DNA from: Phycisphaerales bacterium
GTDB taxonomy: Bacteria > Planctomycetota > Phycisphaerae > Phycisphaerales > UBA1924
Reading direction: 5' to 3'
Assembly (NCBI GenBank): GCA_905339235.1
Contig: CAJPFG010000027.1
Location: 1-64,000, forward strand
Length of the DNA: 64,000 bases
The notes beneath the pieces were generated by a model. It worked only from the letters and a program-made list of their open reading frames with translations. It had not been told where the DNA came from and made no database searches. Below, piece by piece: positions 23,950 to 35,894 of this stretch (position 1 is its first letter; each line of letters starts with the position of its first letter). Made by a program: the position numbers and the translations under genes.

Positions 23950-24690
23950 ATGTCCCACGATTCCTGCTGCGGCCACGACCACAACGACACCCACGACGAA
24001 CACGCGGAAGCCGGCTGTTGCGGCGGTTCCGGCAAGTCGGAGGGCGGATGCTGCAAGACGGCGCGCGAGCCGTTGGTGCCGATGACCGCCGAGCAACTCG
24101 AGGCGCTCCCGACAGATCGGCTGATCGCCCGCTACCGGCGTGGCATCGAGAGCATCGATCGGCGGGTCTTCGAGTTGAGCGAGCGGCAGATCGACCAGGC
24201 GTACTTGCCCGATGCGGGCGTGGGGCGGTGGCCGATCCGCGTGCTGATCGGGCACGTGGTGGACGCGGACCTCGCGGCCGTGCACCGGATGCGTCGGGCG
24301 GTGGCCGAGGACAACCCGGTTTTCAGCGAGTGGGATGAGAACGCCTTCGTAGACGCGAACATCTACGGGAACGATCACGAGGGGTACGCGGACTCGCCGG
24401 AAGGCGACCACGCCCGGGTGATGAACGCGCTCGGAGGTTTCCTGGCGACGCTGCACACTCTCCGACAATGGACCAGCCAGTGGCTTTTCTCGCTGAGCGA
24501 AAGCCAGTTGGACCGCGGCGGGATGCACCCGACGCGGGGGGTCCAGTCGGTCCGGAAGATCGTGGCGTTGTACACGTGGCATCTGGAGCACCACTGCGGG
24601 TTTCTGACCCGGAAACTGGACCTGCTGGTGGGTGCGCCGGAGCCGGCCGACACGGCCGCGGGGGCGGGCGGATGCGGATGCGGCCATTGA
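23950..24690 (+). CDS. DinB-family protein with Cys/His-rich ends
   Basis: A 246-residue four-helix DinB/YfiT-type protein. The metal-binding histidines are visible in IRVLIGHVVDADLAAVHRMR and the C-terminal LYTWHLEHHCGF. DinB-like proteins are metal-dependent, some act as thiol transferases. Unusually both ends are rich in metal ligands: residues 3-36 carry CCGHDH, CCGGSG and GGCC, and the last residues are GGCGCGH. This suggests metal trafficking or redox sensitivity. The start ATG 23950 is chosen since the Cys/His segment begins there. Confidence 0.8.
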   Translation: MSHDSCCGHDHNDTHDEHAEAGCCGGSGKSEGGCCKTAREPLVPMTAEQLEALPTDRLIARYRRGIESIDRRVFELSERQIDQAYLPDAGVGRWPIRVLIGHVVDADLAAVHRMRRAVAEDNPVFSEWDENAFVDANIYGNDHEGYADSPEGDHARVMNALGGFLATLHTLRQWTSQWLFSLSESQLDRGGMHPTRGVQSVRKIVALYTWHLEHHCGFLTRKLDLLVGAPEPADTAAGAGGCGCGH

Positions 24691-24693
24691 TGC

Positions 24694-24759
24694 GGCGTGA
24701 AAAAGTCGGGAGAAGTAAGGATTTGGGCGGTCGGCGGTTTGTGATATACTTTTCACGCC
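24694..24759. repeat. inverted repeat across promoter and start of pilin gene
   Basis: GGCGTGAAAAAG at 24694-24705 and CTTTTCACGCC at 24749-24759 are reverse complements apart from one extra A. The right arm ends immediately before the ATG at 24760 and overlaps the TATACT box. Confidence 0.55.
24745..24750 (+). promoter_or_regulatory. -10 box TATACT for pseudopilin gene
   Basis: TATACT, the best -10 sequence in the window, ends 9 nt before the ATG. A weak TTGGGC lies 16 bp upstream. Confidence 0.5.
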
Positions 24760-25698
24760 ATGCGCGATCTCTCTCGCCGCGCTTTTACGTTGATTGAACT
24801 GCTGGTGGTGATCACCATCGTGGCGGCGTTGATCGCGATCCTGGTTCCGGCGCTCTCCTCGGTTCGCTCGACGGGTCGGCTGGTGGTGTGCGTGTCGAAC
24901 GTGCGCCAGCAGGGGATCGCGGTCGCGAGTTACGCCGGCGAGTATCGGGAGCGCCTGCCCCCGAAGTTGCTGCAACTGACCGAGGTGAACCCGGACGGCA
25001 CGCTCGAAAGCAGGCCGTGGCTGATCAACGCGCTGCTGTCGCGATGGGACAGCGGGCTGTTCCCGACCTCGGCGGAGGGGTGGGACACGCCGACGGGAAT
25101 GTGGCGATGCCCGGAAGTGCGGATGGACTCGGACCGGGATCGGTTTACGCACAACGGGATTCTGCACCACGCGCCCAACGCGTGGTTGTTCAGCACGGTA
25201 GTCGAGGATCGAACGGCGGGCACGGTGAGCGTGTTCAACCAGGCGCACGCGGGGTGGGACGGTCGCTTTGCCCAGGGCGACTGGCGGCGGATGGACACGG
25301 TGCGGCGCTCCGACCACGTGGTGGCGCTCATGGACAACGTGAGCACGTGGGTTGGTTCGCACGCGCACCGTGACGCGCTGGAGAGCATCGAGACAGGGTG
25401 CCAGGTGGTCCGGGTTGATAACGAGTGCGGCGAGCAGAAGCAGGGGAGCCACGATCGGCTCTCGCGCCGACCCTCGGCGTTTCTCGACGGTCACGCCGCG
25501 GGGGTCGATTCGAACACGGAATACTGGTTCGACGAGCGGAGCGTGTACGAGCCGCCGGAGGGGTCGGGCGGGCCGATGCTGTGGCGGCGCGACGTCGAGC
25601 ACCTGGTGTGGTACGCCGATCCGCACGGTTCATCCAACGACGAGCGGCCGGGGCGCGATGGCCCCAAGCCCGTGCCGAATCCGGCGAAAAAGCGCTGA
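24760..25698 (+). CDS. type II/IV pseudopilin-like protein
   Basis: A 312-residue protein starting MRDLSRRAFTLIELLVVITI, with the class III prepilin peptidase site (RAF-TLIE, Glu at +5) and hydrophobic helix. It is the kind of planctomycete pseudopilin related to the DUF1559 group, with NVRQQGIAVASYAGEYRERL directly behind the helix, and an end typical of the type (SAFLDGHAAGVDSNTEYWFD, like the usual FADGHV motif). It may be part of a type II secretion-like system or a surface adhesin. No other pilin genes are nearby. Confidence 0.85.
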   Translation: MRDLSRRAFTLIELLVVITIVAALIAILVPALSSVRSTGRLVVCVSNVRQQGIAVASYAGEYRERLPPKLLQLTEVNPDGTLESRPWLINALLSRWDSGLFPTSAEGWDTPTGMWRCPEVRMDSDRDRFTHNGILHHAPNAWLFSTVVEDRTAGTVSVFNQAHAGWDGRFAQGDWRRMDTVRRSDHVVALMDNVSTWVGSHAHRDALESIETGCQVVRVDNECGEQKQGSHDRLSRRPSAFLDGHAAGVDSNTEYWFDERSVYEPPEGSGGPMLWRRDVEHLVWYADPHGSSNDERPGRDGPKPVPNPAKKR

Positions 25699-25726
25699 CG
25701 AGCGCGGGCCGCGCGGCCCGGGGTCG

Positions 25727-25732
25727 TACACT
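25727..25732 (+). promoter_or_regulatory. -10-like TACACT for nadB
   Basis: TACACT ends 10 nt before the ATG at 25743. Confidence 0.4.
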
Positions 25733-25742
25733 ACGAGCCGCG

Positions 25743-27467
25743 ATGGAAGGCCTGCTAGACCAACGCCGGTACCTGATCCCGTTCCGATCGGGGCTGCTTC
25801 CGCAGATCTTCACGGACACGCTCGTGATCGGCGCGGGGGTGGCGGGTCTTCGCGCGGGCATCGCCGCCTGTGAGCACGGCGAGGTCATCGTGCTCGCCAA
25901 GGGCGAACTGAAGAACACGAACACCGCGTGGGCCCAGGGCGGCATCGCCGGGGTTCTCGACGAACGCGACACCCTCGAGTCGCACGTTCAGGACACGCTC
26001 GTCGCGGGCGCGGGGGCGTGCGATGAGTCCGCCGTCCGCCTGACGGTGGAGCACGCGCCCGCACGCCTGCGGGAGTTGTTCGAGTGGGGGCTCAACTACG
26101 ACCGCGACGCCTCGGGAAAGCCGGCGCTGGGGCGCGAGGGCGGGCACGCCGCGCCGAGGATCATCCATGCCGGCGGGGATGAGACGGGACGCGAACTCGA
26201 GCGGACGCTCGCGGACCGGTACCGGTCGCTGGGCGCGGCGCGGCTGTTCGAGAACTGCTTCGCGCTGGACCTGATCACGCCGAGCACGGAGCCGGGCTCG
26301 CCGGTGATGGGCGCGATCACCCACCATCCCAAGTATGGGTTGCAGGTAATCTGGGCGAGGGCGACGATACTCGCTTCGGGCGGCGCGGGCGTGCTGTACC
26401 GGGAGACGACCAACCCCCCGCAGGCCACCGCCGACGGCTTGGCGATGGCGTACCGGGCGGGCGCGACGCTGGCCGACATGGCGTACGTGCAGTTCCACCC
26501 GACGACGCTGTACCTGGCGGGGGCGAGCCGGTCGCTCATCACCGAGGCGATCCGCGGGGCGGGAGCGCACCTGCTCGACGGGGCGGGTTTGCGGTTCATG
26601 ATCGAGGTCCACCCGCTCGCGGAACTCGCGCCCCGCGACATCGTCAGCCGCGCCATCGTGCGGCAGATCGCCAAGCAGGGCGGGAGCCACGTGTGGCTCG
26701 ACTGCCGGCACGTCGCGGAGTTCAAATCCCGATTCCCCGGAATCGCGGCCTTGCTCAAGCGATTCCAGATCGACCCCGCCAAGGACCTCATCCCCGTGCA
26801 CCCCGCGGCCCATTACATGGTCGGCGGCGTGCGCACGGACCTCCACGGCCGGACCGACATTCCCGGGTTGTACGCGATCGGCGAGGTGGCGTGCAGCGGG
26901 CTGCACGGCGCCAACCGGCTCGCGAGCAACTCGCTCCTGGAAGGGCTGGTTTTCGGCGAGATCGTCGGGCGTGAGGCCGGGCTCTTGAAGTCGGGCGCCG
27001 GGAACGGGACCAGGCCCAACGGCGCCAACGGCGGAGGGTGGGGGGCGTGGGGAACCATGATGCGACAGGGGCCCGTGCCGGTCATCAGCGACATCCGCCC
27101 CAGCGAGCGGGCCGAACTGGACCTCAGCGACGTGCGGTCGAGTCTGCGTTCCGCGATGTGGAAGAACGTCGGGATCGAACGCTCGGGGCAGCGGTTGACC
27201 AGCGTCGTGGAGATGATCGACTTCTGGGCGAGGTACACCCTCGACAAGATCTTCGACGACCCCGCGGGCTGGGAGACTCAGAACATGCTCCTCGCGGCGT
27301 CGCTGGTGGCCCGGTCCGCGGCGTGGCGTGAGGAATCGCGCGGATGCCACTCGCGCGACGACTTCCCGGAACCCCGCGACGAGTTCCGCGTCCACGACCT
27401 GTGGCGACGCGGGCGAGAGGGACCGGTTACCCAGCCCGTGCACGCGCTCGTGGGCGCCGACGCGTGA
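25743..27467 (+). CDS. nadB: L-aspartate oxidase
   Basis: Oxidises L-aspartate to iminoaspartate, the first step of de novo NAD synthesis, with FAD. The 574-residue protein has the dinucleotide fold LVIGAGVAGLRAGI (residues 28-41), TNTAWAQGGIAGVLDE, a VQFHPTTLY motif, LAPRDIVSRAIV and the C-terminal GLYAIGEVACSGLHGANRLA SNSLLEGL pair. Succinate dehydrogenase is excluded by the SNSLLEG and GANRLA arrangement and the absence of its partners. nadC lies 22 kb away and nadA is not in the window. Confidence 0.95.
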   Translation: MEGLLDQRRYLIPFRSGLLPQIFTDTLVIGAGVAGLRAGIAACEHGEVIVLAKGELKNTNTAWAQGGIAGVLDERDTLESHVQDTLVAGAGACDESAVRLTVEHAPARLRELFEWGLNYDRDASGKPALGREGGHAAPRIIHAGGDETGRELERTLADRYRSLGAARLFENCFALDLITPSTEPGSPVMGAITHHPKYGLQVIWARATILASGGAGVLYRETTNPPQATADGLAMAYRAGATLADMAYVQFHPTTLYLAGASRSLITEAIRGAGAHLLDGAGLRFMIEVHPLAELAPRDIVSRAIVRQIAKQGGSHVWLDCRHVAEFKSRFPGIAALLKRFQIDPAKDLIPVHPAAHYMVGGVRTDLHGRTDIPGLYAIGEVACSGLHGANRLASNSLLEGLVFGEIVGREAGLLKSGAGNGTRPNGANGGGWGAWGTMMRQGPVPVISDIRPSERAELDLSDVRSSLRSAMWKNVGIERSGQRLTSVVEMIDFWARYTLDKIFDDPAGWETQNMLLAASLVARSAAWREESRGCHSRDDFPEPRDEFRVHDLWRRGREGPVTQPVHALVGADA

Positions 27468-27478
27468 CCTCCTGTGCG

Positions 27479-28060
27479 ATGAACTACCGGCGACACATCC
27501 TGGCGATCGTCCTGGCCGGCCTGCCCCTGCTGGGGGCCGGCTGCGAGCGGGAGGTCCGGGTCGTGAAGTACAACCCGTTCCTGGGCGGGTTGCCGGGGGC
27601 GGAGAGCGGAATGCCGGTGGTGCGCAGCCTGGGCGAGTACAACGATCCCACCGCCGTGCCGCTGGATCAACTCGTCCAGGAAAAGGAGCCCGGCAAAAAG
27701 ACGCTGGTCGCGAAGAGCGGCCGGCATCTCATGATCCACATCTACAACACCCTCAAGGACAACGACAAGGACCTGTTCGTCCGCGAGGTGCTCAGTTCTC
27801 TCACCAAGACCGAGTGCTTCGAACAGACGGTGGACCCCGGCGAAGCGTTCGACTATCTCAAGGCGCGGGAAGAGGACATCCGCGCGCTCTTCGACATGAT
27901 GCCCGCGGGAGAGCAGACGCCGGGAGTGCTCATGCAGCCGGTGGGGAAGAATGTCTACCGCGTGCAGGTCAGCGGGCTGGGGACCTCGGACCTGGCCTGG
28001 ACCGGGTTCGACATGGTGATGGAGAAGGGCAACTGGAAGTTGCGCTGGTTTGTGAAGTAA
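27479..28060 (+). CDS. hypothetical lipoprotein
   Basis: A 193-residue lipoprotein 11 bp behind nadB. Lipobox LLGAGC at residues 17-22 follows a hydrophobic helix. The rest is a soluble domain with VVKYNPFLGGLPGAESG, HLMIHIYNTLKDNDKDLFVR and KVYRVQVSG-like NVYRVQVSGLGTSDLAWTGF. No family is recognised. The short gap to nadB suggests co-transcription but no functional link is evident. Confidence 0.75.
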   Translation: MNYRRHILAIVLAGLPLLGAGCEREVRVVKYNPFLGGLPGAESGMPVVRSLGEYNDPTAVPLDQLVQEKEPGKKTLVAKSGRHLMIHIYNTLKDNDKDLFVREVLSSLTKTECFEQTVDPGEAFDYLKAREEDIRALFDMMPAGEQTPGVLMQPVGKNVYRVQVSGLGTSDLAWTGFDMVMEKGNWKLRWFVK

Positions 28061-28067
28061 GCGAGAA

Positions 28068-30062
28068 TCACTGCCGCGGCCGGCCGCTCGACGCGATCAG
28101 CGTGGCCTTGGTGGTTTCTTCCTTGCCCTCGCGGATGTAGCGGATCTCAACCTCGTCGCCGGGCTTATTCTTGGCCATCAGGCCCATCCACTGCTCGACA
28201 GAGGTGAGTTTCTCGCCGCCCCAGGCGATCATCTTGTCTCCGGCCTTGAGGCCCGCCTTGGCCGCGGGAAGTTCCGGGCCGGTGAGATCGCCGATGAGCA
28301 CGCCGTCGTCGCCGCTGTAGTCGCCGGGCATGATCCCGAAACGGACTTTGAGGCCACCGACGGTGGAGGCCTGCGCCTGGGGCTTTTCATCGGCCTCGGT
28401 CGCGTCGTCGGGGGAGCCGGAGGAGAACTCGAAGGGCTCGGGGCGCTGGGCGGCGTCGAGGGCGAGGCGGTAGACCAGATCGGCAACCTGGGCCGCGCCC
28501 TCAAAGTTGATGGTGCCGATGACGTCGGCGGGCGTGTGGTATTCCCTGTGGAGGCCGGTGAACATGAAGAGGTTTGGCACCTGCTTGAGTTGGAAGGAGA
28601 AGTGGTCGGAGTTCGGAGCGCCGTGCCGCGTCGCCTTGACCGCCATGCCGAAGGAATCCCAGTAGGGCTTGGTCCATTCGTCCAGGCCCTTGCCGGTGCC
28701 GATTCCTCCGACCTCGAACTTGCCCTCGCGGAGGCGGCCGATCATGTCCATATTGAGCATGAGGGCGACCCTGTCGAGCGGGGCGATGGGGTGGTTCACG
28801 TAGTAGCGTGAACCTTCGAGCCCGGATTCCTCGGCGCTGAACCAGAGGAAGAGGACGGATCGCGAGTTCTCGGGGGCGTTGGGGCCGGAGTAGGTTTCCG
28901 CGAGGCGCTGCGCCACCAGCAGATTCCCGCACGTGCCAGAACCGTTGTCGTCGGCGCCGGGGTGGATCTTGCCATAGTTCTCGCCTCGGGCGCCCACCGG
29001 TCCGTACCCGACGTGGTCGTAGTGCGAGCCGATGATGATCCACTGGTCGGCGAGTTCCCCTTTTCCCAGGAGCACGCCGCCCACGTTGTCGGTACGGGTG
29101 GAAGGCCGTTCGATCTTGACCTTCAGCGTCACCCTGGCCTTCATCAGATCGATCACCTCGCCCTTTTCGTCGGCCTCTTTCCGCAGGTCCATCAGCGAGC
29201 GGCCCTTTTCGTCGCCGGCCTTGACCAGGGCATCCGCGGCCTTCTGCGACATCATCACCACGGGGATTCCCAGTTGCCGGCGGCCCGCGAGGTCGATGCC
29301 TTCGAGCCGGTCGGACTGGGCGCGCTCGTCGTCGGCGCCGGGGGTGTTGACGAAGATGATGCCCGCGGCCCCCGCGTCCGCCGCGGCCTGAAGTTTGGGC
29401 TCCAGCGCGGCGTTCACCGTCCAGCCCTCATCCGCCCAGCGGCTGTGCCCGGCATCGTTCAGGGGCTCGAACCGGAGCACGACGGCGATCTTGCCCTTGA
29501 GGCTGTCCTTCTTGTTGTACGAGGAGTACTCCGCTTCGCCCTCCTCGATCGAATACCCCGCGAATGCCAGCGGGCCGGTCGCTTCGCCATCGCCTGAGTA
29601 TCCGACGACCTTGAAATCCGCGTCGGGCGATAGCGTGGTGGCAGCGCCATGAACGTCATACGTCGCGATCTGCTCGGCAAGGGTGACCTTGCCGTAGGGC
29701 GGACGGGCGCCGTCGGGGTCGAAAACCTGTCGGTACGAAGCGAACTCGACCGCGCCGTCCTGGCCTTCGCTGTCCTTCACCTTCACCGGGAACGCGGGCT
29801 TGAGGTCCCAGCCGCGGATGTTGAACTCGATGTAGTCCGCGGCCAGCCGGTTGCCCTTGGTCCCGGGGGCGCGGCCTTCGAAGAACGGGTTCGCCAGCGT
29901 CGCCAGATGCGAGCGGTACACCTCGGTGTCGCGTTTCAGTTCTTCCGCGCTGGAGGGCGTGATGTGCCGCTCGACCGGCGCGGCCTGCCCCCGCACGGTC
30001 GGCGCGCCCAGGAGCGTCGCGGTGACAAGTACCAGTGCGTAGGCCAGGGGACGCGTTTTCAT
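28068..30062 (-). CDS. exported M28-family zinc aminopeptidase with PA and PDZ domains
   Basis: A 664-residue periplasmic or secreted peptidase. Signal peptide (PLAYALVLVTATLLGAPTVR). A PA domain lies at about residues 130-290. The M28 core has all ligands: GSHYDHVGYG (His), GADDNGSGTC (bridging Asp), SAEESGLEGS (catalytic Glu and Glu ligand), LNMDMIGRL (Asp) and REYHTPADV (His). A C-terminal PDZ domain (AGLKAGDKMIAWGGEKLTSV) closes the protein. The architecture matches PDZ-containing M28 peptidases. ATG 30062 starts the signal peptide and is preceded by GAGGA. Confidence 0.92.
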   Translation of the reverse strand: MKTRPLAYALVLVTATLLGAPTVRGQAAPVERHITPSSAEELKRDTEVYRSHLATLANPFFEGRAPGTKGNRLAADYIEFNIRGWDLKPAFPVKVKDSEGQDGAVEFASYRQVFDPDGARPPYGKVTLAEQIATYDVHGAATTLSPDADFKVVGYSGDGEATGPLAFAGYSIEEGEAEYSSYNKKDSLKGKIAVVLRFEPLNDAGHSRWADEGWTVNAALEPKLQAAADAGAAGIIFVNTPGADDERAQSDRLEGIDLAGRRQLGIPVVMMSQKAADALVKAGDEKGRSLMDLRKEADEKGEVIDLMKARVTLKVKIERPSTRTDNVGGVLLGKGELADQWIIIGSHYDHVGYGPVGARGENYGKIHPGADDNGSGTCGNLLVAQRLAETYSGPNAPENSRSVLFLWFSAEESGLEGSRYYVNHPIAPLDRVALMLNMDMIGRLREGKFEVGGIGTGKGLDEWTKPYWDSFGMAVKATRHGAPNSDHFSFQLKQVPNLFMFTGLHREYHTPADVIGTINFEGAAQVADLVYRLALDAAQRPEPFEFSSGSPDDATEADEKPQAQASTVGGLKVRFGIMPGDYSGDDGVLIGDLTGPELPAAKAGLKAGDKMIAWGGEKLTSVEQWMGLMAKNKPGDEVEIRYIREGKEETTKATLIASSGRPRQ

Positions 30063-30345
30063 GGGGTTTCCTCGTGCGTGCGAACACAACTGTACGGCGC
30101 CGGAGGCGAGTTGTTTGGCGTGTCAGGTCCGGGAGATTACCTAGTCCGGCCGCCTCGCTGAACCGCACCCGAACACGGGGATGTTCCGGGGGCGGAGTTC
30201 CGTCGAAGTTCACGCGAGCGGGGGATGGGTCAACCTACACTGGGAAGCGCGGCCGGCGAAGTTCGGCCGCGGCCGCACGAGCATCGAGTCACGATCCATG
30301 ACAACCACACAGCGTCCGTCGTTTGTTCCCAAAGCCGAGGGAACC

Positions 30346-33252
<2,907 letters not shown>

Positions 33253-33290
33253 GCGGCGGGTGGTTCCCGGTCGCATTGTGCACCAACGAA

Positions 33291-33318
33291 AAAGGGCGGC
33301 GCTCTCGCGTCGCCCTTG
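33291..33318. terminator. hairpin between convergent gcvP and STN gene
   Basis: AAGGGCG, a GC-rich inner stem-loop and CGCCCTT form a strong hairpin; on the minus strand it is followed by T residues (CCCTTTTTCG). It can serve both genes, best the minus one. Confidence 0.6.
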
Positions 33319-33341
33319 ATCAACTGCTTGTGAGTGCCGCG

Positions 33342-34382
33342 CTACTTCTTGTCGTCCTTCTTAGGCTCGTCCTTCTTCGTGTCCTTCTTGGGGTCCTTGC
33401 TCTTGTCCGCCGGGGCCTGATTGCCGCCCGGGTTGGCGTTGGGGTCGCTGCTGATCAGGCGACCGCCGGCCACCGCGGTGACGGCCGTGTTTTCAAAGCC
33501 AACGATCTTGGCAAGCGAAGTATCCAGCCCGATGGTTACGTACCGGCGACCTCCGGTAGAGGCCACGCGTGTCGCGGACGAAGGCCAGTACGGGTATCCA
33601 TTGAGTTGGCGGTGCACGTAGTCCGGAGCGTTCACGATCAGGTTGCCCTGGAACGGACGCAGCGAAGCCCCGTCGCCGCCGTTGTCAACCCACTGCTCCG
33701 GCTCGACCAGCGAGGTGAGCAGGACAACCAACTCGTCGAGGCGTTCCTGATACGGGCGTGTGCCCAAGCCCCCGGCGCCCTGGCCGCCGGTTTCGCGGAA
33801 CGGAGACTGCCCGCCGCCGCCGCCCTGCTGTCCGGTGGACTGAAGCACGGATTGAAGATCAAACTCCGGGGCATCGGTGTAGTTGGGCACTTCGAGCAGG
33901 AGGTCCTGCACGTTGTAGATCTCGACGCGCTTGTACTTGTTCAAGCGCTCCTTCGGGCCGACCTGCAGGGTGCCGGTCTCGGACATCTGCCAGGAGCAGC
34001 CGCCCGTGCCCGTCGCGTCGCCGGTGGCCTTCTCAAGAACCTTTTCGAGCACCGACAGGGCCGTGGCCCGCTCGACTTTCAGCGAGACCAGCGTTTCCTT
34101 GTCCAATCCGATCGTGTTTCGGTCGTCCATCCAGTAGACGTCAATGTCGGCCTGCGTGATCTCCTGCAGGTACCGCATCACGTCTTCGAGCCGAGTCTCG
34201 GTAAACTCGATGGCCACCGGTCGCATGACCTTGACGAGCGTGTCCCGCTGCGGCGATGACGACGCCCGCACCCGCATCGGGGGCGACGACACCGGCACCG
34301 TGGCGGTCTGGGCCAGAGCCGAACCCGCGAGCGCGGCCAGGGCGAGTGCAACGGCGAACTTTGCGGGGCGTGTCAGCGACAT
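33342..34382 (-). CDS. exported STN/secretin N-terminal-like domain protein
   Basis: A 346-residue protein with signal peptide (MSLTRPAKFAVALALAALAG ending at ALAQ). Residues 50-120 (VAIEFTETRLEDVMRYLQEI, DVYWMDDRNTIGLDKETLVS, VERATALSVLEKVLEKA) match the STN domain found at the N-terminus of secretins and TonB-dependent receptors, but no secretin barrel follows. The middle is Gly/Gln-rich, and the last 35 residues are almost entirely Lys, Asp and Pro. It may be a periplasmic partner of a secretion or pilus system. ATG 34382 has AAAGGAACG upstream. Confidence 0.7.
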   Translation of the reverse strand: MSLTRPAKFAVALALAALAGSALAQTATVPVSSPPMRVRASSSPQRDTLVKVMRPVAIEFTETRLEDVMRYLQEITQADIDVYWMDDRNTIGLDKETLVSLKVERATALSVLEKVLEKATGDATGTGGCSWQMSETGTLQVGPKERLNKYKRVEIYNVQDLLLEVPNYTDAPEFDLQSVLQSTGQQGGGGGQSPFRETGGQGAGGLGTRPYQERLDELVVLLTSLVEPEQWVDNGGDGASLRPFQGNLIVNAPDYVHRQLNGYPYWPSSATRVASTGGRRYVTIGLDTSLAKIVGFENTAVTAVAGGRLISSDPNANPGGNQAPADKSKDPKKDTKKDEPKKDDKK

Positions 34383-34509
34383 GGCTCGTTCCTTTGCCTC
34401 TTCCCGAGGCCCGGGGGGCCCCCTGGGCCCGCTACGCACAATCCTACCACGATCCGCGGCCCGGGACGGGCATCGACCCCGCGGCGTGACCGCATGAGCA
34501 TTGACGCGC

Positions 34510-34569
34510 GGAACCCGTCCGGGTTCCACCCGCCACCCGCGTTTCGTCCGATAGCATGGGGGTACCCCC
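34510..34569. other. two palindromes before DUF6065-like gene
   Basis: GGAACCCG-TC-CGGGTTCC (34510-34527) and GGGGGTACCCCC (34558-34569) lie between divergent genes; they may be regulatory or just GC-rich dyads. Confidence 0.35.
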
Positions 34570-34614
34570 GCCGTGGCCCCGCCCGGGGCCTTTCGCGGGC
34601 AGGAGCACTGACCC

Positions 34615-35394
34615 ATGAGTTGCATTCTGAAGGCGTACCGAGTGTCGAGCACCCAGGATTGGGGCCTGGAGCCGGCCGCGGGAAAGCGCGAGTGGATGGA
34701 CCGGTCCCAGGACAAGTTCGCCTACCGCTGCCTGCCCCTGGTCATGGCGAACCAGGCCGGCTGGGTGGCGACCTGCCCGTTCAACTTCTCGGCGATCTGG
34801 AACGGCAAAAACGACATGAACAGCATCGCCCTGCGATTCCCGGAGGGAGAAGGCAACAGCAAGGGCCACGTCAAGTCCCACTTCGGCAACGGGGTGATCA
34901 CCTTCTCGCTGCCCTGGCTCTTCCGCACCAGCCCCGGCTACGGCCTGTGGGCCCGCGGCCCCAGCAACAACCCCAAGGACAACATCATCGCGCTCGATGG
35001 GATCATCGAAACCGACTGGGCCCCCTACACGTTCACGATGAACTGGAAGATCATGCGGCGCAATACCGAGGTGTTCTTCCGCAAGGGCGAGCCCGTCTGC
35101 CTGCTGGTGCCCTTCCCACTGGGGCTGCTCGAGTCGGTCCAGCCGGAGTTCCGCGAGATCGACGAGGATCCCGTCCTCAAGCAGGACTTCTTCTACTTCA
35201 CCTCCTCGCGCAGCGCCAACATCAAGAAGATCGCCAGCACCGGCGAGAGCGCTTGGGCCATGGACTACATGCGCGGCCACATGCCCGACGGCACCGAGGT
35301 GACCACCCACCGCAAGGCGTTCAAACTGCAAGAGTTTACAGGCGAGAAAAACCCGCCCCCCAAGCCCCCCGCGCCGGAACAGACCAGGTCGTAG
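34615..35394 (+). CDS. DUF6065-like protein
   Basis: A 259-residue cytoplasmic protein without signal peptide or membrane helix. Stretches such as RCLPLVMANQAGWVATCPFN, IVTFSLPW-like ITFSLPWLFRTSPGYGLWAR, DWAPYTFTMNWKIMRRN and FRKGEPVCLLVPFPLG agree with what I recall of DUF6065, a family of unknown function. GCAGGAGC precedes the ATG. The Pro-rich tail (PPPKPPAPEQ) is low-complexity. The assignment to the family is from memory and not verified. Confidence 0.65.
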   Translation: MSCILKAYRVSSTQDWGLEPAAGKREWMDRSQDKFAYRCLPLVMANQAGWVATCPFNFSAIWNGKNDMNSIALRFPEGEGNSKGHVKSHFGNGVITFSLPWLFRTSPGYGLWARGPSNNPKDNIIALDGIIETDWAPYTFTMNWKIMRRNTEVFFRKGEPVCLLVPFPLGLLESVQPEFREIDEDPVLKQDFFYFTSSRSANIKKIASTGESAWAMDYMRGHMPDGTEVTTHRKAFKLQEFTGEKNPPPKPPAPEQTRS

Positions 35395-35492
35395 CGAAAA
35401 CGACGAAATCGAGCGGATCGCTTCCCAAAGTGGAAAACAGCCGCGAAGTCGCCGATACTTGTGGTTCCGGCCGGGCGCTCCGACGGCCGCGT

Positions 35493-35564
35493 GCCACTTT
35501 AGCTCAGCGGTAGAGCGATGCTTTCGTAAAGCATAGGTCCGGGGTTCAAATCCCCGAAGTGGCT
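35493..35564 (+). tRNA. tRNA-Thr (CGT)
   Basis: A 72-nt cloverleaf with acceptor stem GCCACTT/AAGTGGC, D-arm TAGCTCAGCGGTAGAGC, anticodon arm ATGCT-TTCGTAA-AGCAT with anticodon CGT and T-arm CGGGG-TTCAAAT-CCCCG. CCA is not encoded. Confidence 0.97.
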
Positions 35565-35894
35565 TTGTTCTAGAGGCTTGCTGCACACGGACTTCCGCAT
35601 TTTCGGCCGAGGGTGGTCCGAGGGGAGTTTTTCACCCCCGCCCCCCCCAAAGCCCGGGGGTGAAGGGCCCGAGCGGGCGGGAAGTCAATGAGCCGACGAC
35701 GGATCAACCCGAGGGCGAAGACGAACAGCGGCGCACGAGGGAACCCGCGGTGGAGGCCCCCAGGCTCGTCGCGGTGAAGACCAGCAGATCCTCGTCCTGC
35801 TCGGACGTGGCCGTGCCCGTTACGCTCGCGGAGTCCGTAGTCGCGGGAGAGAGTGTCCCGCGGTCTCAGCAGGCCGATGACCGGCCGGATGCGG
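35565..35894. other. gene-free stretch behind tRNA-Thr
   Basis: A hairpin with arms CACCCCCG/CGGGGGTG and a 17-nt loop lies at about 35629-35661. A 53-codon open frame with Ser/Thr-rich translation exists on the minus strand (35704-35865), but no start codon is available early and it shows no family resemblance, so it is not called. No terminator with T-run was found. Confidence 0.5.

Noticed and set aside
30063..30345. glycine riboswitch before gcvP
   Set aside because: No GGAGAG-type conserved core or tandem aptamer layout could be seen in the 280-bp leader region.
35629..35661. rho-independent terminator behind tRNA-Thr
   Set aside because: The hairpin is real but the T-run precedes it on the plus strand and becomes A on the minus strand, so it does not fit a terminator in either direction.
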